Part shown: positions 1-6,318 of the stretch, one piece after another | Layout of the letters: each line of letters starts with the position of its first letter | Position numbering within the stretch: the first letter of the stretch is position 1 | Source of the DNA: Acidobacteriota bacterium | GTDB lineage: Bacteria > Acidobacteriota > Terriglobia > Terriglobales > Acidobacteriaceae | Length of the DNA stretch: 12,364 nucleotides | Direction: 5' to 3' | Assembly (NCBI GenBank): GCA_003225595.1 | Contig: QIAR01000164.1 | Span: forward strand, 1 to 12,364 | Translations under genes and position numbers: made by a program | Notes under the pieces: generated by a model | What the model was told of the DNA's origin: nothing | Database searches by the model: none | What the model saw: the letters and a program-made list of their open reading frames with translations, nothing else

Positions 1-62
1 TTTGCGGTCTCACGCTCTATCTCTTCGGCGCTGACGTTTGGGTCAGAATTCAGTTCAGACAT
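1..62 (-). CDS. N-terminal fragment of a minus-strand gene cut by the window edge
   Basis: On the minus strand an ATG at 62-60 opens a frame (MSELNSDPNVSAEEIERET) that stays open to the window edge, so only about 20 residues are visible. The fragment is acidic and not recognisable. It overlaps the end of the broken DUF6788-like gene by 13 bases, the kind of overlap seen between co-transcribed, translationally coupled genes. The product may therefore have been the partner of the DUF6788-like protein, possibly in a mobile element. Function cannot be called from this piece. Confidence 0.35.
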   Translation of the reverse strand, partial: MSELNSDPNVSAEEIERETA

Positions 63-392
63 TGTGCAGCTCCTTGTTCCACTCGGCGTATTTTGGCAAG
101 TGCTTGGCGGACAGACCACCCGCTAATAACTCGCTGCTGCGCGATGGCAATTGAAAATTGTTCTACTCGGTCCAGTCGGACATATTGCTTACGCTGTTTT
201 CCGGTCTTGTCACGCCAGTGGCGATACCAGTCCGTGCAGGTCGCCCGCCGCGCAACGGCACCGGTCTCTACCGCATTGCTTCCATTCGAGTTGTAGGCTT
301 CCCAGCAGCATCTTGGGTAACAAAACACCGAATTTCAACCGGCCCATTTCGACGCGAAGCTTGACTCCGACTTGTTCAAGGGTTTCTAACAT
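50..392 (-). pseudogene. Frameshifted DUF6788-like small protein
   Basis: Two minus-strand frames join into one recognisable protein. The first part, starting at 392, contains GSLQLEWKQCGRDRCRCA followed by GDLHG. The second part contains WYRHWRDKTGKQRKQYV and runs to a stop at 50-52. Together they match the DUF6788 pattern as I know it: a GSL start, a C-G-x-x-x-C-x-C putative metal-binding motif, an LHGPYW-like turn, then a basic R/KQYV strand and a helical tail. The switch of frame falls near 228-232, exactly at the HGPYW position, and looks like a small deletion or insertion. The family is a short putative DNA-binding or accessory protein often found near transposases, but its role is not established. 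The frame break and loss of the conserved turn argue for a decayed gene. A sequencing error is the alternative. Confidence 0.6.
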
Positions 393-822
393 TTGCCGAA
401 CGCTTCAGTACCTGGCCCTGTTTTGAACGCCACCTTAGAGCAAAAACTCAATTCGGAAATGGCGTTGCGCCAGCTTTCAAATAGTGCTCGCGGGCGTGCA
501 GTACCTTAAAGGCCGGTGTAGAGTTCCCATACGGCTTTGGGAGGTACTTGGGTCTCCTTGCTCTAGGGAGAAGGCACCTTGGGAGTACATGGGAACCTCA
601 CCAACCATCGAGGCGCCGAACAGTAAAACTTGTCGCGGCACGTTGACACTTATCGATGCTAAACAACTTGCCCTGTGCAACAGCTTGGAAAGGGGGAGTT
701 TGAAAGTGGTCATGCTGCCCGCCAGGCAATAGACCTTCGCAGCAGGTCAGCTTGCTGAAGCCATCCTAGAAGGGGTTCCAATTTGTGAACGTTTGGGCAG
801 CCAAATCTTTTCAAGCACTTAG
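393..822. other. No convincing gene; unrecognised open frames on both strands
   Basis: An 82-codon frame on the plus strand (484-732) and a 78-codon frame on the minus strand (477-713) overlap completely. Neither shows a known motif, a signal peptide or a clear ribosome-binding site. The stretch could be a decayed element or part of a structured RNA such as an intron remnant, but nothing in it lets me choose. Confidence 0.3.
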
Positions 823-1071
823 CGGTCACCGATTCCTCGAAAACGTCCAGTCGTAACAAGAACAGGCGGCGCGTCAAGAGTCGGTGAAGCGCTTGCGATC
901 ACCCCGCGCGACGGAGAGTCGGGTGGAACCGCCCGTCGGATTTACCGCGCCACGGTCGCCGCACGAAAAGCTCTCGCCATTGCGAGAGACCAGGTCGAGA
1001 GACTCTTGGAGGCAATCCCAGACGCAGAAACGCAACGCACAAGCAAGTCCGTTAGGAGAGGCCGTGTCTAA
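823..1071 (+). pseudogene. Possible C-terminal remnant of an unrecognised protein
   Basis: Between an in-frame stop at 820-822 and TAA at 1069-1071 lies an open plus-strand frame with no ATG, GTG or TTG start. Its composition is nevertheless protein-like: a long Ala/Arg-rich amphipathic stretch (ARRIYRATVAARKALAIARD) followed by QVERLLEAIPDAE. It probably is the tail of a gene whose 5' part has been lost. The terminal TAA overlaps an ATG (TAATG) that opens a 50-codon frame, 1071-1223, containing the first copy of the 58-bp repeat. I do not recognise the family. A competing minus-strand frame (874-1143) looks less natural. Confidence 0.3.
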
Positions 1072-1084
1072 TGGTAGCGTTGCA

Positions 1085-1142
1085 GCAATTGCTTGAACCG
1101 TCTGTCCTGATGCTCGCTGGCCGAGGCGGTTACTCACGGCCA
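1085..1142 (+). repeat. 58-bp direct repeat, copy 1
   Basis: This copy matches 4633-4690 at 57 of 58 bases (the only difference is T at 1131 against C at 4679), in the same orientation. It contains the short inverted pair GGCCG and CGGCC separated by 13 bases. The similarity ends abruptly on the left and fades on the right. The two copies bracket the Cyc2-like and periplasmic cytochrome genes. Confidence 0.9.
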
Positions 1143-1404
1143 TCTACGGGCCACCGAGATTGCTTCTTGTCCCCGCAATTTCTCGCATGTCCGCCGAGAC
1201 GAACCTCTGTGCACATTTTATGACTGTTCTTGACATGAGCGTACATGTTCTAGAGTCCACCATTCGGCATACGTCTGGCATCATCCTTGGCGTTGCTCCC
1301 ATCGATGCGGCATCTTGAAACTTTCGTAACCGCTGTCGGAAACCGCTATCAAGTTTCGTACCCGCCCTGATTACGGTATTTGATTACGCGCTTCGATTAG
1401 GCTC
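1143..1404. other. Non-coding leader region upstream of the cytochrome cluster
   Basis: No gene is supported here beyond the end of a 50-codon frame at 1223. A TTGACA at 1230-1235 overlaps an inverted pair, ACATG (1233-1237) and CATGT (1244-1248), with a 6-base spacer. No good -10 box follows at 16-18 bases, so a promoter call would be weak. Confidence 0.3.
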
Positions 1405-1420
1405 TGTGATCTAGATCACA
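1405..1420. promoter_or_regulatory. CRP/FNR-family palindromic operator
   Basis: TGTGATCTAGATCACA is a perfect 16-bp palindrome and equals the core of the E. coli CRP consensus (TGTGA-N6-TCACA). It lies 88 bp upstream of the chosen start of the Cyc2-like gene, a normal distance for an activator site. A CRP/FNR-superfamily regulator controlling the cytochrome genes is a reasonable inference. Which regulator, and whether it responds to carbon, oxygen or redox state, cannot be told from the site. Confidence 0.7.
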
Positions 1421-1508
1421 TGCTTGGTTGTTACACATCACAGCACCCTCGGCACGTGCCATCACATACTTGCGAGGCATTCATTTCCACCGTGCGATGG
1501 AGGCACTT

Positions 1509-2984
1509 ATGTCGAGGCTATTGAAATGTGCATTATTCACTGTCACTATCTGGACTCTAGTCGCCGTTCGCGACGCCAGCGCGATGCCGAACTTTGCCCG
1601 CAAGTTGGGCGTTCCGTGCGAAACCTGCCACACCACCATCCCGAGGCTAAATGAAACCGGCTACAAGTTTCGCGCGGCCGGTTTTCGACTGCCGGAGATC
1701 ATTGGTAAGTCGGAAGAGCAGAAGTTCGAACTGGGCGATTACTTCGCCGCTCGCCTCCAGGCGCGCTACGACACCCAGATGACAAACCAGCCGAACAGCG
1801 CCCCTGTCGCCAACGTCATAGGCGGTGTTCCCAGTTCCCGCACCACCACGAATGCCTTAAGCTTCCAGGAATTCACACTTTACCCGCTCACCGGCTCCTG
1901 GGGAAAGTACTTCGGTTCTCTCGCTGAGCTGTCGACCTCGCCCGAAGACGTTTTTGAAATCGAGAATGCGTACGTCCGTTTCGTCTTCGGCAAGTCAGAC
2001 AAGTTCTTCACCTCCCGAGTCGGGATCTTCCACCCGTGGGAAGGCTTCGGCGCCTCGGACCGTCCGTTCAGCAACGCGCGTCCTTTTTTCCAGACTGTTC
2101 CGATCTCAGCTGGGGGCAGAGCCATCCCGTATGTGTTCCAGTCATGGGGCCTGGATGAGGCGGGCCTAGAGATTGGTGCGGATATCAAGAAGCTCTCGCT
2201 GCGCGCTGCGGTGTTAAACGGCACCCTAGTCCGGTGGGAGGGTGAGGCGAACAGTTTTCTGCCATTCCCTGCGCAGACCGGGCCCTGGAAAGGTGCAAAC
2301 CAGGCTGTCTCGGCTTTGAACAAGCCCTTTGATTCGCCGGGCCACAGCACACCTGACTTTTCGGCAAATGCCACCTACATCCTGCATCCGGACGGCGGTG
2401 GGATCACGCTCCTCTACTATCATGGCAATGCTGCCACGCCGACTCACTGCATCGACGGCACCGCGATCGGCAAAACCAATGCAACTACGGCCGAGGTCTG
2501 CGGTGTGACCGGAGCCTCTGCCGCTTCACCCTTCGGTACGGTGGGTAATACCGATTTTGACCTCTCCAAAGCCACAGCTTTTCGCAACAACTTTGATCGG
2601 GTGGCTCTTTATGCATCCTATCCCATAGGGAAACGTTTCCTGCCACAGGGAGGATTCCAATACGGACGCGACACTACACCTGTCGATCCGGTTGCCTTCC
2701 CGACGATTCCGACTCCGACAAAGTTCGACAGCAAGGGTGCATTCGCCGAAGGTGCTTTCGTTTTCAACCAATATCTGACTGCCGGAGTTCGATACGATTG
2801 GTACAAACCGAAGTTTGCTGCGGCGACATTCAACACGCAGTGGGCTGTGACACCGTACGTGAACATCCCATTGCAGAACGGATTCCAGATCATCGCCGAA
2901 TACCAGCACCGAGACTTCCAACTTAGTGCGTCGAACCATCGGCAAAACGATACGTTCCAAGCCCGGATCATTTTCATTAAGTGA
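1509..2984 (+). CDS. Cyc2-like fused monoheme cytochrome c / outer-membrane beta-barrel
   Basis: Predicted product: 491 aa. Residues 1-25 form a signal peptide ending ASA. The mature protein opens with MPNFARKLGVPCETCH, one CxxCH heme site (Cys37, Cys40, His41), followed by TTIPRLNETGYKFRAAGF. This arrangement, with the FAR-x-x-G-x-x-C-x-x-CH-x-x-x-P-x-LN-x-x-G pattern right after the signal peptide and about 430 residues of alternating, aromatic-rich strands behind it, is that of the Cyc2 family of fused cytochrome-porins implicated in extracellular Fe(II) oxidation. The C-terminus (FQARIIFIK) is strand-like but lacks a final aromatic residue. The start at 1509 is chosen because GGAGG lies 5 bases upstream (1499-1503) and a signal peptide follows directly; an upstream ATG at 1428 would add a non-signal extension. 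It could instead be another porin-cytochrome. Membership in the general family is firm, iron oxidation is inferred. Confidence 0.7.
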   Translation: MSRLLKCALFTVTIWTLVAVRDASAMPNFARKLGVPCETCHTTIPRLNETGYKFRAAGFRLPEIIGKSEEQKFELGDYFAARLQARYDTQMTNQPNSAPVANVIGGVPSSRTTTNALSFQEFTLYPLTGSWGKYFGSLAELSTSPEDVFEIENAYVRFVFGKSDKFFTSRVGIFHPWEGFGASDRPFSNARPFFQTVPISAGGRAIPYVFQSWGLDEAGLEIGADIKKLSLRAAVLNGTLVRWEGEANSFLPFPAQTGPWKGANQAVSALNKPFDSPGHSTPDFSANATYILHPDGGGITLLYYHGNAATPTHCIDGTAIGKTNATTAEVCGVTGASAASPFGTVGNTDFDLSKATAFRNNFDRVALYASYPIGKRFLPQGGFQYGRDTTPVDPVAFPTIPTPTKFDSKGAFAEGAFVFNQYLTAGVRYDWYKPKFAAATFNTQWAVTPYVNIPLQNGFQIIAEYQHRDFQLSASNHRQNDTFQARIIFIK

Positions 2985-3041
2985 CCTGGAACCGGAACTG
3001 GAGCGACAGTGAGACTCAGATAGGCTGGTCAAATGGATGGG

Positions 3042-3075
3042 GGCTTCTTCCGTAACGAGTGGTACGGAAGAAGCC
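3042..3075. promoter_or_regulatory. Perfect 13-bp inverted repeat (hairpin) between cytochrome genes
   Basis: GGCTTCTTCCGTA (3042-3054) and TACGGAAGAAGCC (3063-3075) are exact reverse complements around an 8-base loop. The hairpin sits between the Cyc2-like stop and the next gene. No T-run follows, so it is not a canonical intrinsic terminator; an mRNA stabiliser or processing site that sets the expression ratio of the two genes is more likely. Its position also argues against starting the next gene at the upstream ATG 3037. Confidence 0.7.
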
Positions 3076-3102
3076 ACTCACCGCTCTGCGACAGGATGGG
3101 CA

Positions 3103-4206
3103 ATGAGCAGTGCGAGAAAAGTACTTCTGCTGGCACTCTTGGCCACAGTCGCTGTCAGGTGCAGTACCTGGGCTCAGGATGTCGGCAATATCTATACTGT
3201 GAACTGCGCTAACTGCCACGGCGCTGATGGTCGCGGCAACACAGTCCTCGGTCGAACTCTGAAGCTCCACGATCTTCGCTCTCCCGAGGTGCGGAGATTG
3301 AAGGAAGATGAACTGTTAGCGATTGTCAGCAAGGGCGCAGATCGTGGCAGAATGCCCGGATTTGAGAAAAAGCTCGGCATAGCAACGGTGCGCACACTCG
3401 TCGCTTATGTTCGCAACATCGAAAACCAGCCCATACCCGTCCCACAGATCAAGAAAGCGACGGGCTCACAAGCCAGTTCCGACAATGGGGATGTTAAAAG
3501 TGTCTATTCCGCAAAGTGTTCCCACTGTCACGGTGCGGACGGAGCGGGAAATACTGTCTTAGGCAGAGCTCTTAAGCTCCGAGACATGCGTTCACCCGAA
3601 GCTCAGAAGTTTTCGGAGGGCGAGGTGATAAGAATCATTGCCAGCGGCACGGACGGCGGCAGAATGCCCGGATTTCGCAAGAAACTGGGCCCGGAGATGG
3701 TTACGCAACTCGCCTCCTACGTTCGCGGGCTCGCGGGCAACCCTCCTATTGATGTGACAAAGAAACTGAGCAGCACTGAATCCGCGAGCGAACCCGCACC
3801 GTCAGAGCCAGTCAAGCCAGCGGTACAGGTCAAGGACAAAACGATTCCGACCGTCCAGCGAGAAAAACAAGGGCAGCTTCAGGACGACAGAAAGACGGGC
3901 GATACGCATAAAGCCTCGCCATTCGCCAGATTGTCATTGGCGATTATCCCGGCCCGCAAGAGCCACCGCGGAACCGAACTAGTGGATCTAAACTCTGCCA
4001 GCAAGGAAACACTAATGACGTTGCCGGGGATCACCAACGCCGACGCAGCGAACATCATTGCCGCTCGGCCTTACCGGTCAAGCCTGCAATTCAAAACCAG
4101 GAGGATTGTTAGGGCAGAGACTTACGCAAGGATTTCGGGTCGAGTAGTCGCAAAAAAGCCAGCGCAAACAACACAACGGCCCGACCCCAATGAGCCCACA
4201 GAGTAG
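3103..4206 (+). CDS. Periplasmic diheme cytochrome c fused to a ComEA-like helix-hairpin-helix domain
   Basis: Predicted product: 367 aa. Signal peptide about 1-24 (cleavage near TWA-QD). Cytochrome domain 1 has CANCH at 35-39 with likely axial Met84 (RMPGF). Domain 2 has CSHCH at 139-143 with Met188 (RMPGF). The domains are close copies, sharing CHGADG, GNTVLGR and a D-x-RSPE block, so they arose by internal duplication. A Pro/Lys/Glu-rich linker (about 213-288) leads to a C-terminal domain, about 291-352, with LVDLNSASKETLMTLPGI, A-x-x-IIAARPY and a basic strand-turn ending. This is the ComEA-type helix-hairpin-helix fold, which in ComEA binds DNA outside the membrane. The cytochrome part probably shuttles electrons between the outer-membrane cytochrome and the bc-type complex; the role of the HhH part is unknown. 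The start at 3103 gives a proper signal peptide and leaves the upstream hairpin non-coding. Confidence 0.85.
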   Translation: MSSARKVLLLALLATVAVRCSTWAQDVGNIYTVNCANCHGADGRGNTVLGRTLKLHDLRSPEVRRLKEDELLAIVSKGADRGRMPGFEKKLGIATVRTLVAYVRNIENQPIPVPQIKKATGSQASSDNGDVKSVYSAKCSHCHGADGAGNTVLGRALKLRDMRSPEAQKFSEGEVIRIIASGTDGGRMPGFRKKLGPEMVTQLASYVRGLAGNPPIDVTKKLSSTESASEPAPSEPVKPAVQVKDKTIPTVQREKQGQLQDDRKTGDTHKASPFARLSLAIIPARKSHRGTELVDLNSASKETLMTLPGITNADAANIIAARPYRSSLQFKTRRIVRAETYARISGRVVAKKPAQTTQRPDPNEPTE

Positions 4207-4282
4207 AAAGCTGATTATGAGCTGCAACCATCGAGCGGCATCGCATTCTCGGGAAACTTTGAAGAATGAAGGGAGAGACAGT

Positions 4283-4606
4283 ATGAAAAGCACAATTGCA
4301 CTTGTTCTGCTTCTGATGATTACATTTGCTGCCAGTGCGGCAGCGCAGGATACTCCCGCAAAAGATCTTTTCGTTAGCAAATGCGCCATATGTCATGGAG
4401 CCGATGGCTCTGCCAAGACGACTATGGGAAAGAACCTCAAAATTCGCGACCTTCATTCCCCCGAAGTCCAAAAGCAATCGGACGCGGATCTGAAGACGAT
4501 GATCACGAAAGGCAAGGGTAAGATGCCCGCCTTTGAAAGGAAGCTGACTGGAAAGCAGATCGACCAGCTAGTCGCTTACATCCGGGAAATTGTCAAGCAG
4601 AAATAG
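4283..4606 (+). CDS. Small periplasmic monoheme cytochrome c
   Basis: Predicted product: 107 aa. A signal peptide (about 1-21, ending SAAA-QD) precedes one class I cytochrome c domain with CAICH at 34-38 and a likely axial Met81 in KMPAF. The domain is a paralogue of both domains in the preceding protein: it shares CHGADG, a TMGKNLKIRDL segment and SPEVQK. It is likely a soluble electron carrier in the periplasm, possibly between the outer-membrane cytochrome and the Rieske/cyt b complex, or to a terminal oxidase not in this window. The start at 4283 has a GGGAGA ribosome-binding site (4271-4276) and begins the signal peptide exactly; longer versions starting at 4190 would overlap the preceding gene and bury the signal sequence. 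Confidence 0.88.
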   Translation: MKSTIALVLLLMITFAASAAAQDTPAKDLFVSKCAICHGADGSAKTTMGKNLKIRDLHSPEVQKQSDADLKTMITKGKGKMPAFERKLTGKQIDQLVAYIREIVKQK

Positions 4607-4632
4607 CAGCATTAAGGACGTGACCTGTCCGG

Positions 4633-4690
4633 GCAATTGCTTGAACCGTCTGTCCTGATGCTCGCTGGCCGAGGCGGTCACTCACGGCCA
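4633..4690 (+). repeat. 58-bp direct repeat, copy 2
   Basis: Near-identical to 1085-1142 (57 of 58 bases). It lies between the monoheme cytochrome gene and the Rieske gene and ends 55 bases before the Rieske start. It could be a recombination scar, the end of a mobile element, or a shared regulatory sequence; I cannot tell which. Confidence 0.9.
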
Positions 4691-4745
4691 ACTCCGGGCA
4701 GCTGATTTGAAGCAAACGGAAGATTCGGTTCAGTTGGAGAAACGG

Positions 4746-5231
4746 ATGCCAACACACAGCCAGGGGATAGCTAACGCGGGCGATCGCCGATCATCGCCGA
4801 TACCTCGCAGACGGTTTGTTGAGGTGCTGTTGGGCAGCGGATTCCTGGCGACCGCCATCGCCTTTGTTTATCCCGTCTTGCGCTACCTGATCCCACCCAA
4901 GGCTTCCGACCTGGGCAGCGATTCCGTCATAGCCGGACGTGTCGGTGAGCTGAAACCGAATACTGGAAAGGTCTTTCGTTTTGGCAACCGTCCCGGCCTA
5001 CTGATCCGTACTCCCAACGGCGAGTACCGCGCGATGTCGGCTACCTGCACTCACCTCTCTTGTACGGTGCAGTATCGAGATGATCTTCATCAAGTCTGGT
5101 GCGCTTGCCATAACGGAACATACGACTTAAATGGACGGAACATCTCTGGTCCTCCTCCCCGGCCTTTGGAAGGCTTTGAGGTCCAAGTGCGCGGTGAGGA
5201 GATTTTCGTGAGGCGCCGGCGAGATGTCTGA
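4746..5231 (+). CDS. qcrA: Rieske [2Fe-2S] protein of a bc-type complex
   Basis: Predicted product: 161 aa. The N-terminus carries PRRRF followed by one hydrophobic helix (about 25-49), a twin-arginine-like signal anchor typical of Rieske proteins. The cluster-binding motifs are C101-T-H103-L-S-C106 and C119-A-C-H122, so both Cys/His pairs and the disulfide cysteines (106 and 121) are present. A GPPPRPLEGF proline loop follows. The protein accepts electrons from quinol at the Qo site of cytochrome b, or donates them in reverse flow, on the periplasmic side. The start at 4746 has GGAG at 4736-4739; a TTG at 4707 in the same frame is possible but lacks a comparable site. The gene overlaps the following cytochrome b gene by 8 bases, indicating co-translation. 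It lies just downstream of the second 58-bp repeat. Confidence 0.93.
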   Translation: MPTHSQGIANAGDRRSSPIPRRRFVEVLLGSGFLATAIAFVYPVLRYLIPPKASDLGSDSVIAGRVGELKPNTGKVFRFGNRPGLLIRTPNGEYRAMSATCTHLSCTVQYRDDLHQVWCACHNGTYDLNGRNISGPPPRPLEGFEVQVRGEEIFVRRRRDV

Positions 5232-6318
5232 GATGAGTCCCTTACGCAACGTACGCAAATGGCTGGACGAGCGGTTCGGTTGGGATGCCCTCATCGCACC
5301 GTTGCGGAAGAAGACCGTGCCCATGCACCGACTCTCATATTGGTACTTCCTTGGAGGTATCACTCTCTTCTTGTTCGTCATCCAGGTGCTGACCGGGATT
5401 CTATTGCTTCTGTACTACCGGCCGGGAGCCAACGAGGCTTTCGAGAGCGTCCAGTACATCATGACCCAGGTCGAGTTTGGCTGGCTGATTCGGTCGGTCC
5501 ACTCCTGGTCAGCGAACTTGATGATCTTTACCGCGTTCGCACACATGTTCAGTGTCCTGTTCCTCAAGGCGTACCGCAAGCCTCGTGAACTTACGTGGGT
5601 CAGCGGAGTGATCCTGCTAGTCCTTGTCATGGGCTTCGGCTTCAGCGGCTACTTGCTGCCTTGGAACAGTCTGGCTTTTTTCGCCACTAAGGTTGGCACT
5701 GAGATTACTGGGCAAGTTCCCATTATCGGGAAGCCTTTGATGATCTTCCTTCGCGGCGGTGAAGAGGTGACGGGCGCCACCCTGACCCGGTTCTTTGGTT
5801 TTCACGTCGCCGTTCTGCCCGGGTTGGCAACCCTGTTGATCTTCGTGCATTTGTTGCTAGTTCAGCGTCTGGGCATCAGCGTGCCTCCCAAGCTAGAGGT
5901 GGAGTGGACCGTGAATCCGGCTGCAAAGCGGGAAATGAAATTCTTCCCCAACTTCATGCTGCGCGAACTGATGGCCTGGTACATGGCTTTGGGAGTTTTG
6001 GGCGCGTTGGCGGCCGTCTTTCCTTGGAACCTGGGGATTAGAGCAGATCCTTTTGTGCCGGCACCGGCGGGAATCAAGCCGGAGTGGTACTTCCTCTTCA
6101 TGTTTCAAACGCTCAAGCTCATTCCGCCCAAGCTGTGGCTTATCGACGGCGAGGTTGTGGGTGTGCTTGTTTTCGGGCTGATCGGCTTGCTGTGGCTTCT
6201 GTTGCCCTTTTTTGAGAGTGATCAGCCTTCGCGACCCAAGCGGTGGATCACTGGACTTGCGGTTTTTGCTCTCGCGTACATGGCAGGTATGAGTGTCTAT
6301 GGCCACCTGGCAAAATAA
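5224..6318 (+). CDS. qcrB: Cytochrome b (b6 plus subunit IV fused) of a bc-type complex
   Basis: Predicted product: 364 aa, multi-spanning. Four heme-ligand histidines are visible: His93 and His107 in one helix (13 residues between) and His194 and His209 in another (14 residues between). The 13/14 spacing is the b6-type pattern, unlike the 13/13 of mitochondrial cytochrome b. The Qo-site PEWY motif is at 286-289, within the subunit-IV-like C-terminal half, so b6 and subunit IV are fused. GYLLPWN at 142-148 is another family hallmark. The protein sits in the inner membrane and exchanges electrons with quinone (probably menaquinone; inferred). It overlaps the Rieske gene (8 bases) and the nine-heme cytochrome gene (26 bases). 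No cytochrome c1 or cytochrome f gene accompanies it, so the next protein probably fills that role. Confidence 0.95.
   Translation: MSEMSPLRNVRKWLDERFGWDALIAPLRKKTVPMHRLSYWYFLGGITLFLFVIQVLTGILLLLYYRPGANEAFESVQYIMTQVEFGWLIRSVHSWSANLMIFTAFAHMFSVLFLKAYRKPRELTWVSGVILLVLVMGFGFSGYLLPWNSLAFFATKVGTEITGQVPIIGKPLMIFLRGGEEVTGATLTRFFGFHVAVLPGLATLLIFVHLLLVQRLGISVPPKLEVEWTVNPAAKREMKFFPNFMLRELMAWYMALGVLGALAAVFPWNLGIRADPFVPAPAGIKPEWYFLFMFQTLKLIPPKLWLIDGEVVGVLVFGLIGLLWLLLPFFESDQPSRPKRWITGLAVFALAYMAGMSVYGHLAK

Noticed and set aside
477..732. Overlapping 78- and 82-codon frames on opposite strands
   Set aside because: No motif, ribosome-binding site or recognisable family on either strand; they shadow each other, so neither is called as a gene.
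874..1143. 89-codon minus-strand frame
   Set aside because: Residue composition looks random beside the plus-strand frame over the same bases, and no family is recognisable.
1230..1258. TTGACA as a sigma-70 promoter
   Set aside because: No acceptable -10 hexamer at 16-18 bases, and host promoter consensus is unknown.
1880..2374. 164-codon minus-strand frame inside the Cyc2-like gene
   Set aside because: It lies wholly within a gene supported by signal peptide, heme motif and ribosome-binding site; it is an antisense shadow.
3042..3075. Hairpin as an intrinsic terminator
   Set aside because: The stem is perfect but no T-run follows on the plus strand, so termination is not supported.
3037..3102. 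Upstream ATG for the diheme cytochrome
   Set aside because: It would put the perfect hairpin inside the coding region and a 22-residue non-signal leader before a clear signal peptide.
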